DNA from: Desulfosudis sp034189195
Lineage (GTDB): Bacteria > Desulfobacterota > Desulfobacteria > Desulfobacterales > Desulfosudaceae
DNA length: 6,796 nucleotides
Direction: 5' to 3'
Assembly (NCBI GenBank): GCA_034189195.1
Contig: JAXHVI010000248.1
Span: 1 to 6,796 of the forward strand
Positions 1-6,255 of the stretch are shown here, piece by piece. A program made the translations under genes and the position numbers. How positions within the stretch are numbered: position 1 is the stretch's first letter; each line of letters starts with the position of its first letter. A model generated the notes under the pieces. It was not told the origin of the DNA, did no database searches, and was given only the letters and a program-made list of their open reading frames with translations.

Positions 1-36
1 TGGCCCCGTTTGTTTCTAAAGTAAGTGCCCGTTCGA

Positions 37-66
37 CGGCGAATTGATCATCCGCGCCGATTTTTT
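37..66 (+). terminator. Possible intrinsic terminator of an upstream gene
   Basis: A CGGCG arm (37-41) can pair with CGCCG (55-59) around a 13-base loop, followed directly by A and six T's (61-66). The stem is short, so this is a weak candidate. It would fit the end of a plus-strand gene left of the window: one frame stops with TAA at 22-24 and another with TGA at 43-45. Too little of any such gene is present to identify it. Confidence 0.35.
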
Positions 67-266
67 CGCCCGACGCGGCACCCAAAACAACCCGGCGTAA
101 AATCAATCGCGGATTTTGGGGTGCGCCACTCTTGTTTCATCCGCCGGTTTCTGATAAACTTTTTAAATGTTTTTAAATTAAGGAGTGTCCATTCATCTGT
201 TGTGAGGACACGAAAAAGGTTCCAGGCCAGAAATTCTCATTTGTGGATGGAAACCAAGGAGAAACC
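67..266 (+). other. Non-coding leader upstream of proC, AT-rich repeat inside
   Basis: No convincing gene lies here. The stretch is more AT-rich than its surroundings between about 150 and 180. It holds two direct copies of TTTTTAAAT (160-168 and 170-178), spaced 10 bases apart, about one DNA turn. An AAGGAG (180-185) follows but has no start codon at a usable distance. A weak promoter can be drawn (TTGTTT at 132-137, TAAACT or GATAAA around 153-160), but it matches consensus poorly and I would not rely on it. The proC promoter is therefore probably here but not pinned down. Confidence 0.35.
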
Positions 267-1109
267 GTGGCAACATTAAATAAGTCCGTTGGATTTATCG
301 GCGGCGGCAACATGGCCGAGGCCATGATCGGCGGCCTGCTGGCTGCCGGGGTCTGCGAGGCGTCCCGTGTGCATGCCGCGGACGTCAGCAGGGACCGGCT
401 GGCCTACCTGAAAAAGACCTTCGGCATTCACACCACCGGCGACAACTGCGCGGTGGTGGACGGCTGCGACGTCCTGGTGCTGGCGGTAAAGCCCCAGGTC
501 ATGGGCAGTGTGCTGTCCACCCTGGATGCCGGCTGCGGGCCGCGATTGTCAAAAAAGCTGGTGATCACCATTGCCGCGGGCATTCCCGTTCAAACCATTG
601 AAGGCATGCTGGCGTCGGCCACCGGCCTTGCCGTTGTTCGGGCCATGCCCAACACCCCGGCCCTGGTGGGCTGCGGCATGTGCGGCATGTACGCCAACCC
701 CCATGTGACCAGCGCGGACAGGGGGCATGCCCGGGCCATTCTTGAGGCCACTGGCCGGGTGATCGAATTTGAAACCGAGGCCCTGCTGGACGCGGTGACC
801 GCGGTTTCCGGTTCCGGGCCGGCCTATGTGTTTTATTTTGTGGAGGCCATGGTCAAGGCCGGTGAAAATCTTGGTCTGGACACGAAAGACGCATTTGCCA
901 TGACCCTTCAGACCGTCAAGGGCGCGGTAACGCTGATGGAGGAAAGGGGTGAATCACCCAAAGAGTTGCGGCAGAAGGTGACCTCTCCCGGCGGTACAAC
1001 TGAAGCGGCCCTGAGGGTTCTGAGGGAAAAGGAGTTTCCCGAAATCGTGATGACGGCAATAGAGGCCGCCTGCCAGCGGGCCGGGGAGTTGAGTCGCCAG
1101 TATGTTTGA
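267..1109 (+). CDS. proC: Pyrroline-5-carboxylate reductase
   Basis: Catalyses the last step of proline synthesis, reducing 1-pyrroline-5-carboxylate to L-proline with NAD(P)H in the cytoplasm. The 280-residue product has the family's usual length. It shows the N-terminal Rossmann nucleotide-binding loop GFIGGGNMAEAM (residues 9-20), AVKP (73-76) and MPNTP (127-131). The C-terminal dimer/substrate domain has SGSGPAY (181-187) and the signature around SPGGTT (240-245). The start is taken as GTG at 267 because AAGGAG (256-261) sits 5 bases upstream. The in-frame GTG at 243 would add eight residues and lacks such a site. The last 8 bases overlap the start of the ccdA-like gene, so the two are probably co-transcribed, although no functional link between proline synthesis and thiol redox is obvious. 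Identification is secure; only the exact start is open. Confidence 0.96.
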   Translation: MATLNKSVGFIGGGNMAEAMIGGLLAAGVCEASRVHAADVSRDRLAYLKKTFGIHTTGDNCAVVDGCDVLVLAVKPQVMGSVLSTLDAGCGPRLSKKLVITIAAGIPVQTIEGMLASATGLAVVRAMPNTPALVGCGMCGMYANPHVTSADRGHARAILEATGRVIEFETEALLDAVTAVSGSGPAYVFYFVEAMVKAGENLGLDTKDAFAMTLQTVKGAVTLMEERGESPKELRQKVTSPGGTTEAALRVLREKEFPEIVMTAIEAACQRAGELSRQYV

Positions 1110-1788
1110 TACACCATCTGTTTCCTATGCCGTGGCCTTTGGAGCCGGGCTGTTGTCGTTTTTCACGCCCTGCGTGCTGCCCCTGATCCCGGTCTATTTT
1201 ACCCTGATCACCGGGCTGTCGCTGGAAAACCTGACCCAGTCCCCGGACGCCGAGGTGCGCGCCAGGGTCATTTTTTCCACCATTGCCTATGTGCTTGGTT
1301 TTTCCGCAGTCTTTATCCTGCTGGGGGCCTCGGCCTTTTTCCTGGGCAGCCTGATCAACCAGCACCTGGGCGTGCTGCGCGTCATCGGCGGCGTCGTGAT
1401 CGTGGTGCTGGGCATTCACATGACCGGCGTGATCACCATTCCCGGACTGCAGAGCGAAAAGCGGGTGCATGTCCGGCAGCGCTCCATGAGCCTGGCCGGC
1501 GCCTTTTTAGTGGGCGCCCTTTTTGCCGCCGGCTGGACCCCCTGCATCGGCCCGATTCTCGGTTCCATTCTGATCGTGGCCGGCAGCCAGGAGACCGCGC
1601 TTCGGGGCATGCTGCTGCTGTCCGCCTACTCCGCGGGCCTGGCCCTGCCCTTTCTGCTGCTGTCTTTTTTTATCAATGCGCTGATTTCGTTTATCCGGCG
1701 GACAAGCCGGGTGATAAAGTATATCAATATTGTGGCCGGCGTACTGCTGATCGGTATCGGCATCGTGTTGATTTCCGGCGTATGGTAA
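1102..1788 (+). CDS. ccdA: CcdA/DsbD-type membrane thiol-disulfide electron carrier
   Basis: Members of this family (cytochrome c biogenesis CcdA, DsbD transmembrane domain) carry electrons from cytoplasmic thioredoxin across the inner membrane to periplasmic thioredoxin-like proteins. The 228-residue protein is almost entirely hydrophobic, with about six membrane helices. It has the two diagnostic Cys-Pro regions: FFTPCVLPLIPVY (Cys24) in the first helix and GWTPCIGPILGSIL (Cys148) in the fourth, the expected redox-active pair. The length is normal for stand-alone CcdA. The ATG at 1102 overlaps the end of proC by 8 bases. The only purine-rich site (GGGGAG, 1083-1088) is 13 bases away, suggesting translational coupling to proC. 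The exported thioredoxin-like gene downstream is the natural partner. Whether the target is cytochrome c maturation or another periplasmic disulfide system cannot be told, since no other cytochrome maturation genes are in view. Confidence 0.9.
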   Translation: MFDTPSVSYAVAFGAGLLSFFTPCVLPLIPVYFTLITGLSLENLTQSPDAEVRARVIFSTIAYVLGFSAVFILLGASAFFLGSLINQHLGVLRVIGGVVIVVLGIHMTGVITIPGLQSEKRVHVRQRSMSLAGAFLVGALFAAGWTPCIGPILGSILIVAGSQETALRGMLLLSAYSAGLALPFLLLSFFINALISFIRRTSRVIKYINIVAGVLLIGIGIVLISGVW

Positions 1789-1884
1789 CCAGACAGATCC
1801 GGGCAAAACATAAAAAATTCCCGGGACGATGGAGTTTTTTTAAAAACAGTCTTATGTTCTACAGACAGGTGATGTATGGACGGA

Positions 1885-1893
1885 TGTTAAAAT
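1885..1893 (+). promoter_or_regulatory. Possible extended -10 promoter for the exported thioredoxin gene
   Basis: TG-T-TAAAAT (1885-1893) is an extended -10 element matching TATAAT at five of six positions. It would start RNA near 1900, about 22 bases before the ATG at 1922. No good -35 box stands at the right distance, which extended -10 promoters tolerate. The 133-base gap after the ccdA-like gene leaves room for separate transcription. That gap also contains a GTTTTT/AAAAAC inverted repeat (1834-1847) but no clear terminator. Confidence 0.3.
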
Positions 1894-1921
1894 TTCTGAT
1901 GAAACAACCAGGAGAAAAAAC

Positions 1922-2368
1922 ATGAAAGGCCGATTTCAGAGTGCATGTCTGGCGCTTTTTATAGTGGCAGGGCTGCTGTTTGGCGGGGTCCCGGCGGTTT
2001 TTGCCGCCGACCTGGCCAAAGACGGCATTCGCTGGTTTTCCTACGACCAAGGGCTGGCCAGGGCCAAAGCGCAGCAGAAGAAAGTGTTTCTTCATTTTTA
2101 CACCAACTGGTGCCGCTACTGCGACATGATGGCGGCCAGCACCTTTGTGGACAAAAAGGTGATCGATACCCTCAACCAGGACTTTGTTTCCATTCGTGTC
2201 AACTCCGACGAAGTGCGGGACGTGGCCGGCAAATACCAGGTGCGGGGCGTGCCGGTCTCCTTCTTTCTTGAGGCTGACGGCGGCCAGATCGGCTCCCGCC
2301 CCGGATTTCTTGAGCCCGACGTGTTTCTGCGGCTGCTGGAGTTTGTAAAGGCGGAAGGTTACAAATAG
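1922..2368 (+). CDS. Exported thioredoxin-fold protein (WCRYC active site)
   Basis: A 148-residue periplasmic thioredoxin-like protein, probably a thiol-disulfide reductase. Residues 1-28 form a signal peptide: basic MKGR start, hydrophobic stretch ACLALFIVAGLLF, likely cleavage after VFA at 28. No lipobox is seen, so it should be soluble. The thioredoxin domain follows, with FYTNWCRYCDMM (redox cysteines Cys64 and Cys67) and the conserved cis-proline loop GVPVSFF (Pro111). The pattern resembles the Thioredoxin_7 / DUF255-like group, also found as the C-terminal domain of DsbD. AGGAG (1910-1914) lies 7 bases before the ATG, supporting this start. Its position after a CcdA-type electron carrier suggests it receives electrons from CcdA and reduces periplasmic disulfides; that pairing is inference. 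The NUDIX gene begins 5 bases after its stop, so the two probably share a transcript. Confidence 0.9.
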   Translation: MKGRFQSACLALFIVAGLLFGGVPAVFAADLAKDGIRWFSYDQGLARAKAQQKKVFLHFYTNWCRYCDMMAASTFVDKKVIDTLNQDFVSIRVNSDEVRDVAGKYQVRGVPVSFFLEADGGQIGSRPGFLEPDVFLRLLEFVKAEGYK

Positions 2369-2373
2369 TCGCC

Positions 2374-2961
2374 ATGAAGGTTGATCCCGCCATACTGGAA
2401 AAGGCGATGACCTCGGCCGCAGGCCCCCCGGCCCCGGCTTTTGACCACCAGGCCGCCGCCGTTTCCCTGCTGTTTTTCAATAAAGAAGAGACCTTTATCC
2501 TGGGCATTCTGAAGGCTGACCGGGGCGCGGACTATCCCTGGAGCAACCAGGTGGCCCTGCCCGGCGGCCTGATTGACACAAGCGACCCTTCTCCCCTGCA
2601 CGCCGCCAAAAGGGAGCTGGAAGAAGAGCTGTGCATTTGCGGCGACAATGTGACCTACTTCGGCTCCATCGGCCATTTTCAGACGTTGCAGAACAAGGTT
2701 ATCGAGGTTTTTGCCGGTGTATGGAACCAGAAGGACGCGCTCTGCTTTGACCCCGGGGAAATCGCCCGGGTGATTCCCATTCCCCTGTCCGCCATTGTTC
2801 ACACACATACCACAAAAGGGCTTTCCGGCCGGCTGCCGGCCATGCACGAACTGCTGTACCCGGTGGAGGATGTGGTGGTGTGGGGGGTGACCGCCAAGAT
2901 TCTGCACTTTACCCTTGAGCAGATCTACCCTTTTGTCCGGAAAAACGGCAACGGCTTATAG
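2374..2961 (+). CDS. NUDIX hydrolase, CoA-pyrophosphatase type
   Basis: NUDIX enzymes cleave nucleoside diphosphates linked to another group, using Mg2+ or Mn2+. This 195-residue protein has PWSNQVALPGG (55-65), typical of the subgroup that splits CoA or its derivatives into 3',5'-ADP and phosphopantetheine (E. coli NudL-like). The NUDIX box follows (about 65-88, ending RELEEELCI). Compared with the general box, one extra residue precedes the Arg and an Asp (71) stands where Glu is usual, both also typical of the CoA subgroup. Unusually, the box's final glycine is Cys87. The C-terminal VVVWGVTAKIL (167-177) also matches the subgroup. The ATG is 5 bases after the thioredoxin stop; the nearest purine-rich site (GGAAGG, 2353-2358) is 15 bases away, so coupling is likely. 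ATG at 2407 is an alternative start. The true substrate is not proven. The stop overlaps the convergent membrane-protein gene. Confidence 0.86.
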   Translation: MKVDPAILEKAMTSAAGPPAPAFDHQAAAVSLLFFNKEETFILGILKADRGADYPWSNQVALPGGLIDTSDPSPLHAAKRELEEELCICGDNVTYFGSIGHFQTLQNKVIEVFAGVWNQKDALCFDPGEIARVIPIPLSAIVHTHTTKGLSGRLPAMHELLYPVEDVVVWGVTAKILHFTLEQIYPFVRKNGNGL

Positions 2962-3243
2962 CGGCAGGCCGGGTCCCTTGTCCCGGTATCGTTCAATGGC
3001 CAGAAAGAGCCGCCGGCCCAGGCGGAGCGTACTTGTCAGCAGCACCACGGCCCCCAGCACCAGCAGCAGCCACGCCACCCAGACGTAGTGGGCATATTCG
3101 GCGGTTTCGCCGGCCACGGAGATGCCGGCCCCGGCAAAGAGCATCACCGCCAGGGCGAACCCCGCCGCAATGCCGTAAACCACGGTGGTGTCGTGCCAGG
3201 AAATTACCGGTTCCTGTTCCGCTAAAAGGGATGTCCGTCTCAT
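2956..3243 (-). CDS. Small two-helix membrane protein, unknown function
   Basis: I do not recognise this 95-residue protein. It has a short polar N-terminus, two hydrophobic segments (about residues 22-42 and 52-72), and a basic C-terminal tail (LRLGRRLF, ERYRDK) that should lie in the cytoplasm. There is no signal peptide or catalytic motif. The start is ATG at 3243 because AGGAG (3253-3249 on the minus strand) sits 5 bases upstream. A longer frame reaches 3279 but adds only an Arg-rich stretch without a ribosome site. It follows the GNAT gene by 48 bases on the same strand, so it may be read from the same transcript. Its stop codon overlaps that of the convergent NUDIX gene by 6 bases. The membrane topology and perfect ribosome site make it likely to be real. 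Confidence 0.7.
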   Translation of the reverse strand: MRRTSLLAEQEPVISWHDTTVVYGIAAGFALAVMLFAGAGISVAGETAEYAHYVWVAWLLLVLGAVVLLTSTLRLGRRLFLAIERYRDKGPGLPL

Positions 3244-3291
3244 GGGGGCTCCTGTCCGTCTGCGTGTTGAAAAACGCATGAAAGATTCGGG

Positions 3292-3750
3292 CTAGAGAAT
3301 TTTCATCATGGCGATTTCGTCGCAGTCGGGAAACTTGACACAGGTGATGCAGTCGGCCCAGATTTTCAAGGGCAGGTCGGCCCGGTCGATACGGGAAAAA
3401 CCGAATTTTTCAAAAAAGGCCGGCACATAGGTCAGGGCAAAGACCTGTTGAATATCAAACACCCTGGCCTCTTCAAATGCGTTTTCAACAAGCTGCGTGC
3501 CGATGTTTTTGCCCCAGTGGTCTTGCCGCACGGCCAGAGACCGGATTTCGGCCAGGTCCGCCCAGCAGACGGGCAGGGCGCAACACGCGATCACCGTTTC
3601 GTCGGAGGAGGGGTCCACGAACACGGAAAAGTCCCGGATATCGTCATACAGCTTGGACATGGGCCGGGAGAGCAGGGAGCCCTGGCGGGCAAAGTCGGAC
3701 AGCAGCCGGTATATCTGGGGAATGTCTTTTATTCTTGCTTTTCGAATCAT
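3292..3750 (-). CDS. argA: GNAT acetyltransferase, short-form N-acetylglutamate synthase-like
   Basis: GNAT proteins transfer an acetyl group from acetyl-CoA to an amine. This 152-residue single-domain protein resembles the short ArgA type (as in Mycobacterium), which makes N-acetylglutamate, the first step of arginine synthesis. Supporting features are EIRSLAV (68-74), the acetyl-CoA loop HWGKNIGTQLV (78-88), ALTYVPAFFEKFGF (105-118), and a tail LPLKIWADC..C..FPDCDE with cysteines 134, 137 and 143. It lacks the kinase-like domain of classical ArgA, as short forms do. The acetyl-CoA loop has Asn82 where Gly is usual. ATG at 3750 is chosen; an in-frame TTG at 3765 would add five residues, and neither start has a strong ribosome site (GGA about 10 bases before the ATG). 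It has a candidate promoter of its own and is followed by the small membrane protein. Membership of the family is firm; glutamate as substrate is inferred. Confidence 0.8.
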   Translation of the reverse strand: MIRKARIKDIPQIYRLLSDFARQGSLLSRPMSKLYDDIRDFSVFVDPSSDETVIACCALPVCWADLAEIRSLAVRQDHWGKNIGTQLVENAFEEARVFDIQQVFALTYVPAFFEKFGFSRIDRADLPLKIWADCITCVKFPDCDEIAMMKIL

Positions 3751-3771
3751 CGCCTGTTTTTCCAAAGGACG

Positions 3772-3806
3772 GATGTCTGTGAACCCTCTTCTATAACGAT
3801 GTCTGT
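3772..3806. repeat. 9-base direct repeat around the GNAT promoter
   Basis: GATGTCTGT occurs at 3772-3780 and again at 3798-3806 (plus-strand reading), 26 bases apart start to start. One copy lies in the promoter spacer and the other just after the predicted RNA start. Such placement could suit a regulator, but a 9-base match can also arise by chance. Confidence 0.4.
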
Positions 3807-3817
3807 ATTCGGGTCAA
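3790..3817 (-). promoter_or_regulatory. Candidate sigma70 promoter for the GNAT gene
   Basis: On the minus strand, TTGACC (3817-3812; five of six match) and TATAGA (3795-3790; four of six) are separated by 16 bases. RNA would start near 3783, giving a leader of about 33 bases to the ATG at 3750. The position in the 119-base gap after the penicillin-binding protein gene makes sense for independent expression of the GNAT and membrane-protein genes. Confidence 0.5.
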
Positions 3818-3869
3818 CATCAATATTTGGTGCACCTTAAATCTCCGGGCGAAACGGTGTTGGAGCGGG

Positions 3870-5810
3870 TCAAGGCTGCAACGGCTCGGTTCCCGGCGTA
3901 AACAGCATGGTCTGGCCTTCTTCATTTACGCCGGCCCGTTTTCCGGTCATGGGGTTCACCCGGACCCGGACCATGCCGTCGGGCACATCAAACCCCTGGC
4001 AGGGCCGGGTGTCAAATGTTTTTTCCATAAACTGTTTCCATATCGGCAGGGCCGCCTGTGCCCCGGTTTCACCGGCGCCCAGGGTGGTGTGGCGGTCGGT
4101 GCCCACCCAGACCCCGGCGGCAATATCCTGGGAAAAGCCGATAAACAGGGCGTCTTTGTAAGTGTCCGTGGTGCCGGTCTTTCCGGCTGCCGGGCACGGC
4201 AGGTTGCGGGCGGCCCGGCCCGTGCCGTCAAGGACCACCCCCCGCAGCATGTCCGTCACAATGGCGGCGTTTTCAGCCGGCATGACGATTTGTGATAAAG
4301 GTACGGCCTGCCAGAGTACCCGGTTGTGGGCGTCAATCACCCGGGTCACGCCATAGGGAGCAATCCGTTTGCCCAGGCGGGGAAAAACGGCATAGGCGGC
4401 GGTGAGTTCCATCAGAGACACTTCCGATGTGCCCAGGGCCAGGGAGAGGTAGGGCGACAGGGGAGAGGAGATGCCCAGCTTTGCCGCAAAACCGGCCACG
4501 GATGCCGGTCCCAGCTGGTGGATCACCCGGACCGCCGGAATGTTTTTGGAGTGGACCAGGGCTTCCCGTACGGTCATCTCGCTGGAATAGTCTTTTGAAA
4601 AGTTTTCCGGCTGCCAGGTTTCGCCTTTTTTCGCGCCGGGAAAAACAGCCGGCGTGTTGAGCACGGTGGTGGCCTGGGTAAAGCCGTGGTCCAGGGCGCA
4701 GGCATACAGGATCGGCTTGAAGGCCGAGCCGGGCTGGCGGCGGGCGGAAACGGCACGGTTAAAGGGGCTTTGCTGAAAGTCGCGGCCCCCCACCATGGCC
4801 AGGACTCCGCCGGTTGCCACGTCCAGGGCCACCAGCGCGGCCTGGGGCGGTTCGGTCAGGCCCTTTTTCGCCATTCGTTCTTCAAGGGCCTTTATGCCCA
4901 TGGCCACCGCTTCCCGGGCCGCCGCCTGCAGGGGCAAAGAGAGGGTGGTGTGAACAGAAAGGCCGGCCCGGTATAACTGCTGAACACCCACGGCGTTTTC
5001 AAGGTCACTGCGAATATATTCGACAAAATAGTCGGGACGGGCCACCGGCGGGGTGGTGGTCGCCGGCACCAGGGGCTCGCTTGCAGCCTGCCGGTATTCG
5101 ACATCGGAGATTTGGCCGTTTCTTTTCATCTGGTCCAGCACGATGTTTCGCCGCCACAGGGCCAGGTCGGGATTGACCAGGGGGGAGTACCGGGAGGGGG
5201 CCTTGGGCATGCCTGCGATCAGGGCGCACTCGGCCAGGGAGAGTGCCTCCACCGGCTTGTTGAAGAAGATGCGGGCCGCGGACTTGATGCCGTAGGCGCC
5301 GCTGCCGAAATAGACCTGGTTTAAATAAAGTTCCAGAATTTCGTTTTTGGTGTAGCGCCGTTCCAGCTGAAAGGCCAGCACCGCCTCCTTGAGTTTGCGC
5401 ATCAGGCTTTTTTCGGAGGTCAGAAACAGGGTCTTGGCCAGCTGCTGGGTCAGGGTGCTGCCCCCCTGCCGGAAGTCCAGGATGAGAATGTCCTTGATCA
5501 CGGCCCGGGCAATGCCCTTGAGGTCCAATCCCCGGTGCCTGAAAAAGGCGTTGTCTTCGGTGGCCACCAGGGCGGCAATGATCCAGGGCGGCACCTGTTC
5601 AAAGGCCACCGGATCCCGTTTTTCCGCGAAAAGCTCTGCGATCAGGCTCCCTTCCGCGGAATAGACCCGGGTGATGGCCGAGGGCGAAAAGTCCTCCAGT
5701 GCCTGAATCTGGGGAAGATCGTGGACCACGGCAAAAAAGACGCCGCCGGCGGTGCCGGCAAGGACCCCCGCGACCAGCACCAGCAATAAAGGCCACTTGT
5801 TCTTTAACAC
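3870..5810 (-). CDS. Class A penicillin-binding protein 1A (bifunctional peptidoglycan synthase)
   Basis: Polymerises lipid II into glycan strands and cross-links the stem peptides in the periplasm, anchored in the inner membrane (MrcA/PonA-like). The 646-residue protein starts with one membrane helix (about 7-29). The glycosyltransferase-51 domain shows TEDNAFFRHRGLD (84-96, catalytic Glu85), RQGGSTLTQQLAK (114-126) and ERRYTKNEILELYLNQVYFG (150-169). The transpeptidase domain has GSAFKP (361-366, nucleophile Ser362, Lys365), SKN (421-423) and GKTGTT (543-548). It is shorter than E. coli PBP1A, mainly because no large insert domain lies between or within the two catalytic parts. GTG at 5810 is the chosen start: it falls right before the LKNKW membrane anchor. 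The frame stays open to 6071, but that part is antisense to the histidine-rich gene. The ribosome site is weak (GGTGAG, 6 bases before). All catalytic motifs are intact. Confidence 0.93.
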   Translation of the reverse strand: MLKNKWPLLLVLVAGVLAGTAGGVFFAVVHDLPQIQALEDFSPSAITRVYSAEGSLIAELFAEKRDPVAFEQVPPWIIAALVATEDNAFFRHRGLDLKGIARAVIKDILILDFRQGGSTLTQQLAKTLFLTSEKSLMRKLKEAVLAFQLERRYTKNEILELYLNQVYFGSGAYGIKSAARIFFNKPVEALSLAECALIAGMPKAPSRYSPLVNPDLALWRRNIVLDQMKRNGQISDVEYRQAASEPLVPATTTPPVARPDYFVEYIRSDLENAVGVQQLYRAGLSVHTTLSLPLQAAAREAVAMGIKALEERMAKKGLTEPPQAALVALDVATGGVLAMVGGRDFQQSPFNRAVSARRQPGSAFKPILYACALDHGFTQATTVLNTPAVFPGAKKGETWQPENFSKDYSSEMTVREALVHSKNIPAVRVIHQLGPASVAGFAAKLGISSPLSPYLSLALGTSEVSLMELTAAYAVFPRLGKRIAPYGVTRVIDAHNRVLWQAVPLSQIVMPAENAAIVTDMLRGVVLDGTGRAARNLPCPAAGKTGTTDTYKDALFIGFSQDIAAGVWVGTDRHTTLGAGETGAQAALPIWKQFMEKTFDTRPCQGFDVPDGMVRVRVNPMTGKRAGVNEEGQTMLFTPGTEPLQP

Positions 5811-5852
5811 CTGTTGCTCACCATTCAGGAAAAATGTGCAAAAACCTTTGCC

Positions 5853-5882
5853 TTGACTCTTATTTGTCCGTCCGGTTATTAT
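5853..5882 (+). promoter_or_regulatory. Sigma70-type promoter of the histidine-rich protein gene
   Basis: TTGACT (5853-5858, five of six) and TATTAT (5877-5882, five of six) are separated by 18 bases. RNA would begin near 5889, about 26 bases before the ATG at 5916. The -10 box overlaps a perfect TATAAT on the opposite strand. Confidence 0.65.
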
Positions 5883-5905
5883 ACGGTTTACATAAAAAAC
5901 CACAA
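5878..5905 (-). promoter_or_regulatory. Candidate promoter of the penicillin-binding protein gene
   Basis: On the minus strand a perfect TATAAT (5883-5878) lies 16 bases after TTGTGG (5905-5900), a poor -35 box matching only three of six. RNA would start near 5871, giving a leader of about 60 bases before GTG 5810. It shares five base pairs with the -10 box of the divergent gene. Confidence 0.4.
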
Positions 5906-5915
5906 GGAGCAACCC

Positions 5916-6212
5916 ATGAATCATCATCACGATTCCCACGATCACTCCCATGGCCACGACCACGGCCACCACCACGATCACCATCATACCCACGCCGGCG
6001 ATGGTGAGATGTCGACCAGAGAAAAGCTGGTCAAGCTGTTTGACTACTGGCTGCGGCACAATGAAAGCCACTGCGACACCTACACCCAGTGGATCGACCA
6101 GGCCGAGCAGGAGGGGCTGTCCGACACCGCCGCCATTTTAAAAGAGATTGCCGACCTGACCCGGCAAATCACGGATAAGTTTCAGGCCGGCGCCGCCACC
6201 TTGAAGAAATAA
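5916..6212 (+). CDS. Histidine-rich, probably metal-binding small protein
   Basis: A 98-residue protein in two parts. Residues 2-26 hold 15 histidines with interspersed Asp, Ser and Gly (runs such as HHHDHHHTH), a composition known from nickel, zinc or cobalt storage and delivery proteins. Residues 32-98 look fully helical, with KLFDYWLRHNESHCDTYTQW (39-58). In that segment further His, Cys and Asp residues could add to a metal site or mark a conserved motif; I cannot name its family with confidence. No signal peptide or membrane segment is seen, so it should be cytoplasmic. ATG 5916 is well supported by AAGGAG (5904-5909), 6 bases upstream, and by a good promoter. It is divergent from the penicillin-binding protein gene and followed by the acyl-CoA synthetase leader. 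No metal enzyme, transporter or metal sensor is in view, so the metal and role are open. Confidence 0.85.
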   Translation: MNHHHDSHDHSHGHDHGHHHDHHHTHAGDGEMSTREKLVKLFDYWLRHNESHCDTYTQWIDQAEQEGLSDTAAILKEIADLTRQITDKFQAGAATLKK

Positions 6213-6255
6213 CCCACAGAGCCGTTGTTGCAGCCATGCGGGCAAACCGCTGCGA

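Noticed and set aside
2..106. Minus-strand frame open to the left edge from TTG 106
   Set aside because: The translation looks moderately protein-like, but it has no ribosome site, mixed third-position composition and only 35 codons.
243..266. Earlier GTG start for proC
   Set aside because: The eight added residues lie over and before the AAGGAG site that serves GTG 267.
25..279. 84-codon plus-strand open frame before proC
   Set aside because: Arg/Phe-rich, unlike a folded protein, no ribosome site, and it runs into the proC start in another frame.
1799..1841. Terminator after the ccdA-like gene (CCGGG/CCCGG stem, later T run)
   Set aside because: The T run starts 10 bases after the stem and the loop is 16 bases, so it is a poor intrinsic terminator.
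5814..5915. Longer start for the histidine-rich gene
   Set aside because: It would cover the promoter and ribosome site; ATG 5916 has an ideal AAGGAG.
5919..5993. CAT/CAC-rich stretch as a simple DNA repeat
   Set aside because: It encodes the histidine tail with varied codons and no exact repeat unit, so it is explained by the protein.
5811..6071. N-terminal extension of the penicillin-binding protein frame
   Set aside because: Its Val/Met-rich stretch is only the antisense of the His codons of the histidine-rich gene; the anchor helix starts right after GTG 5810.
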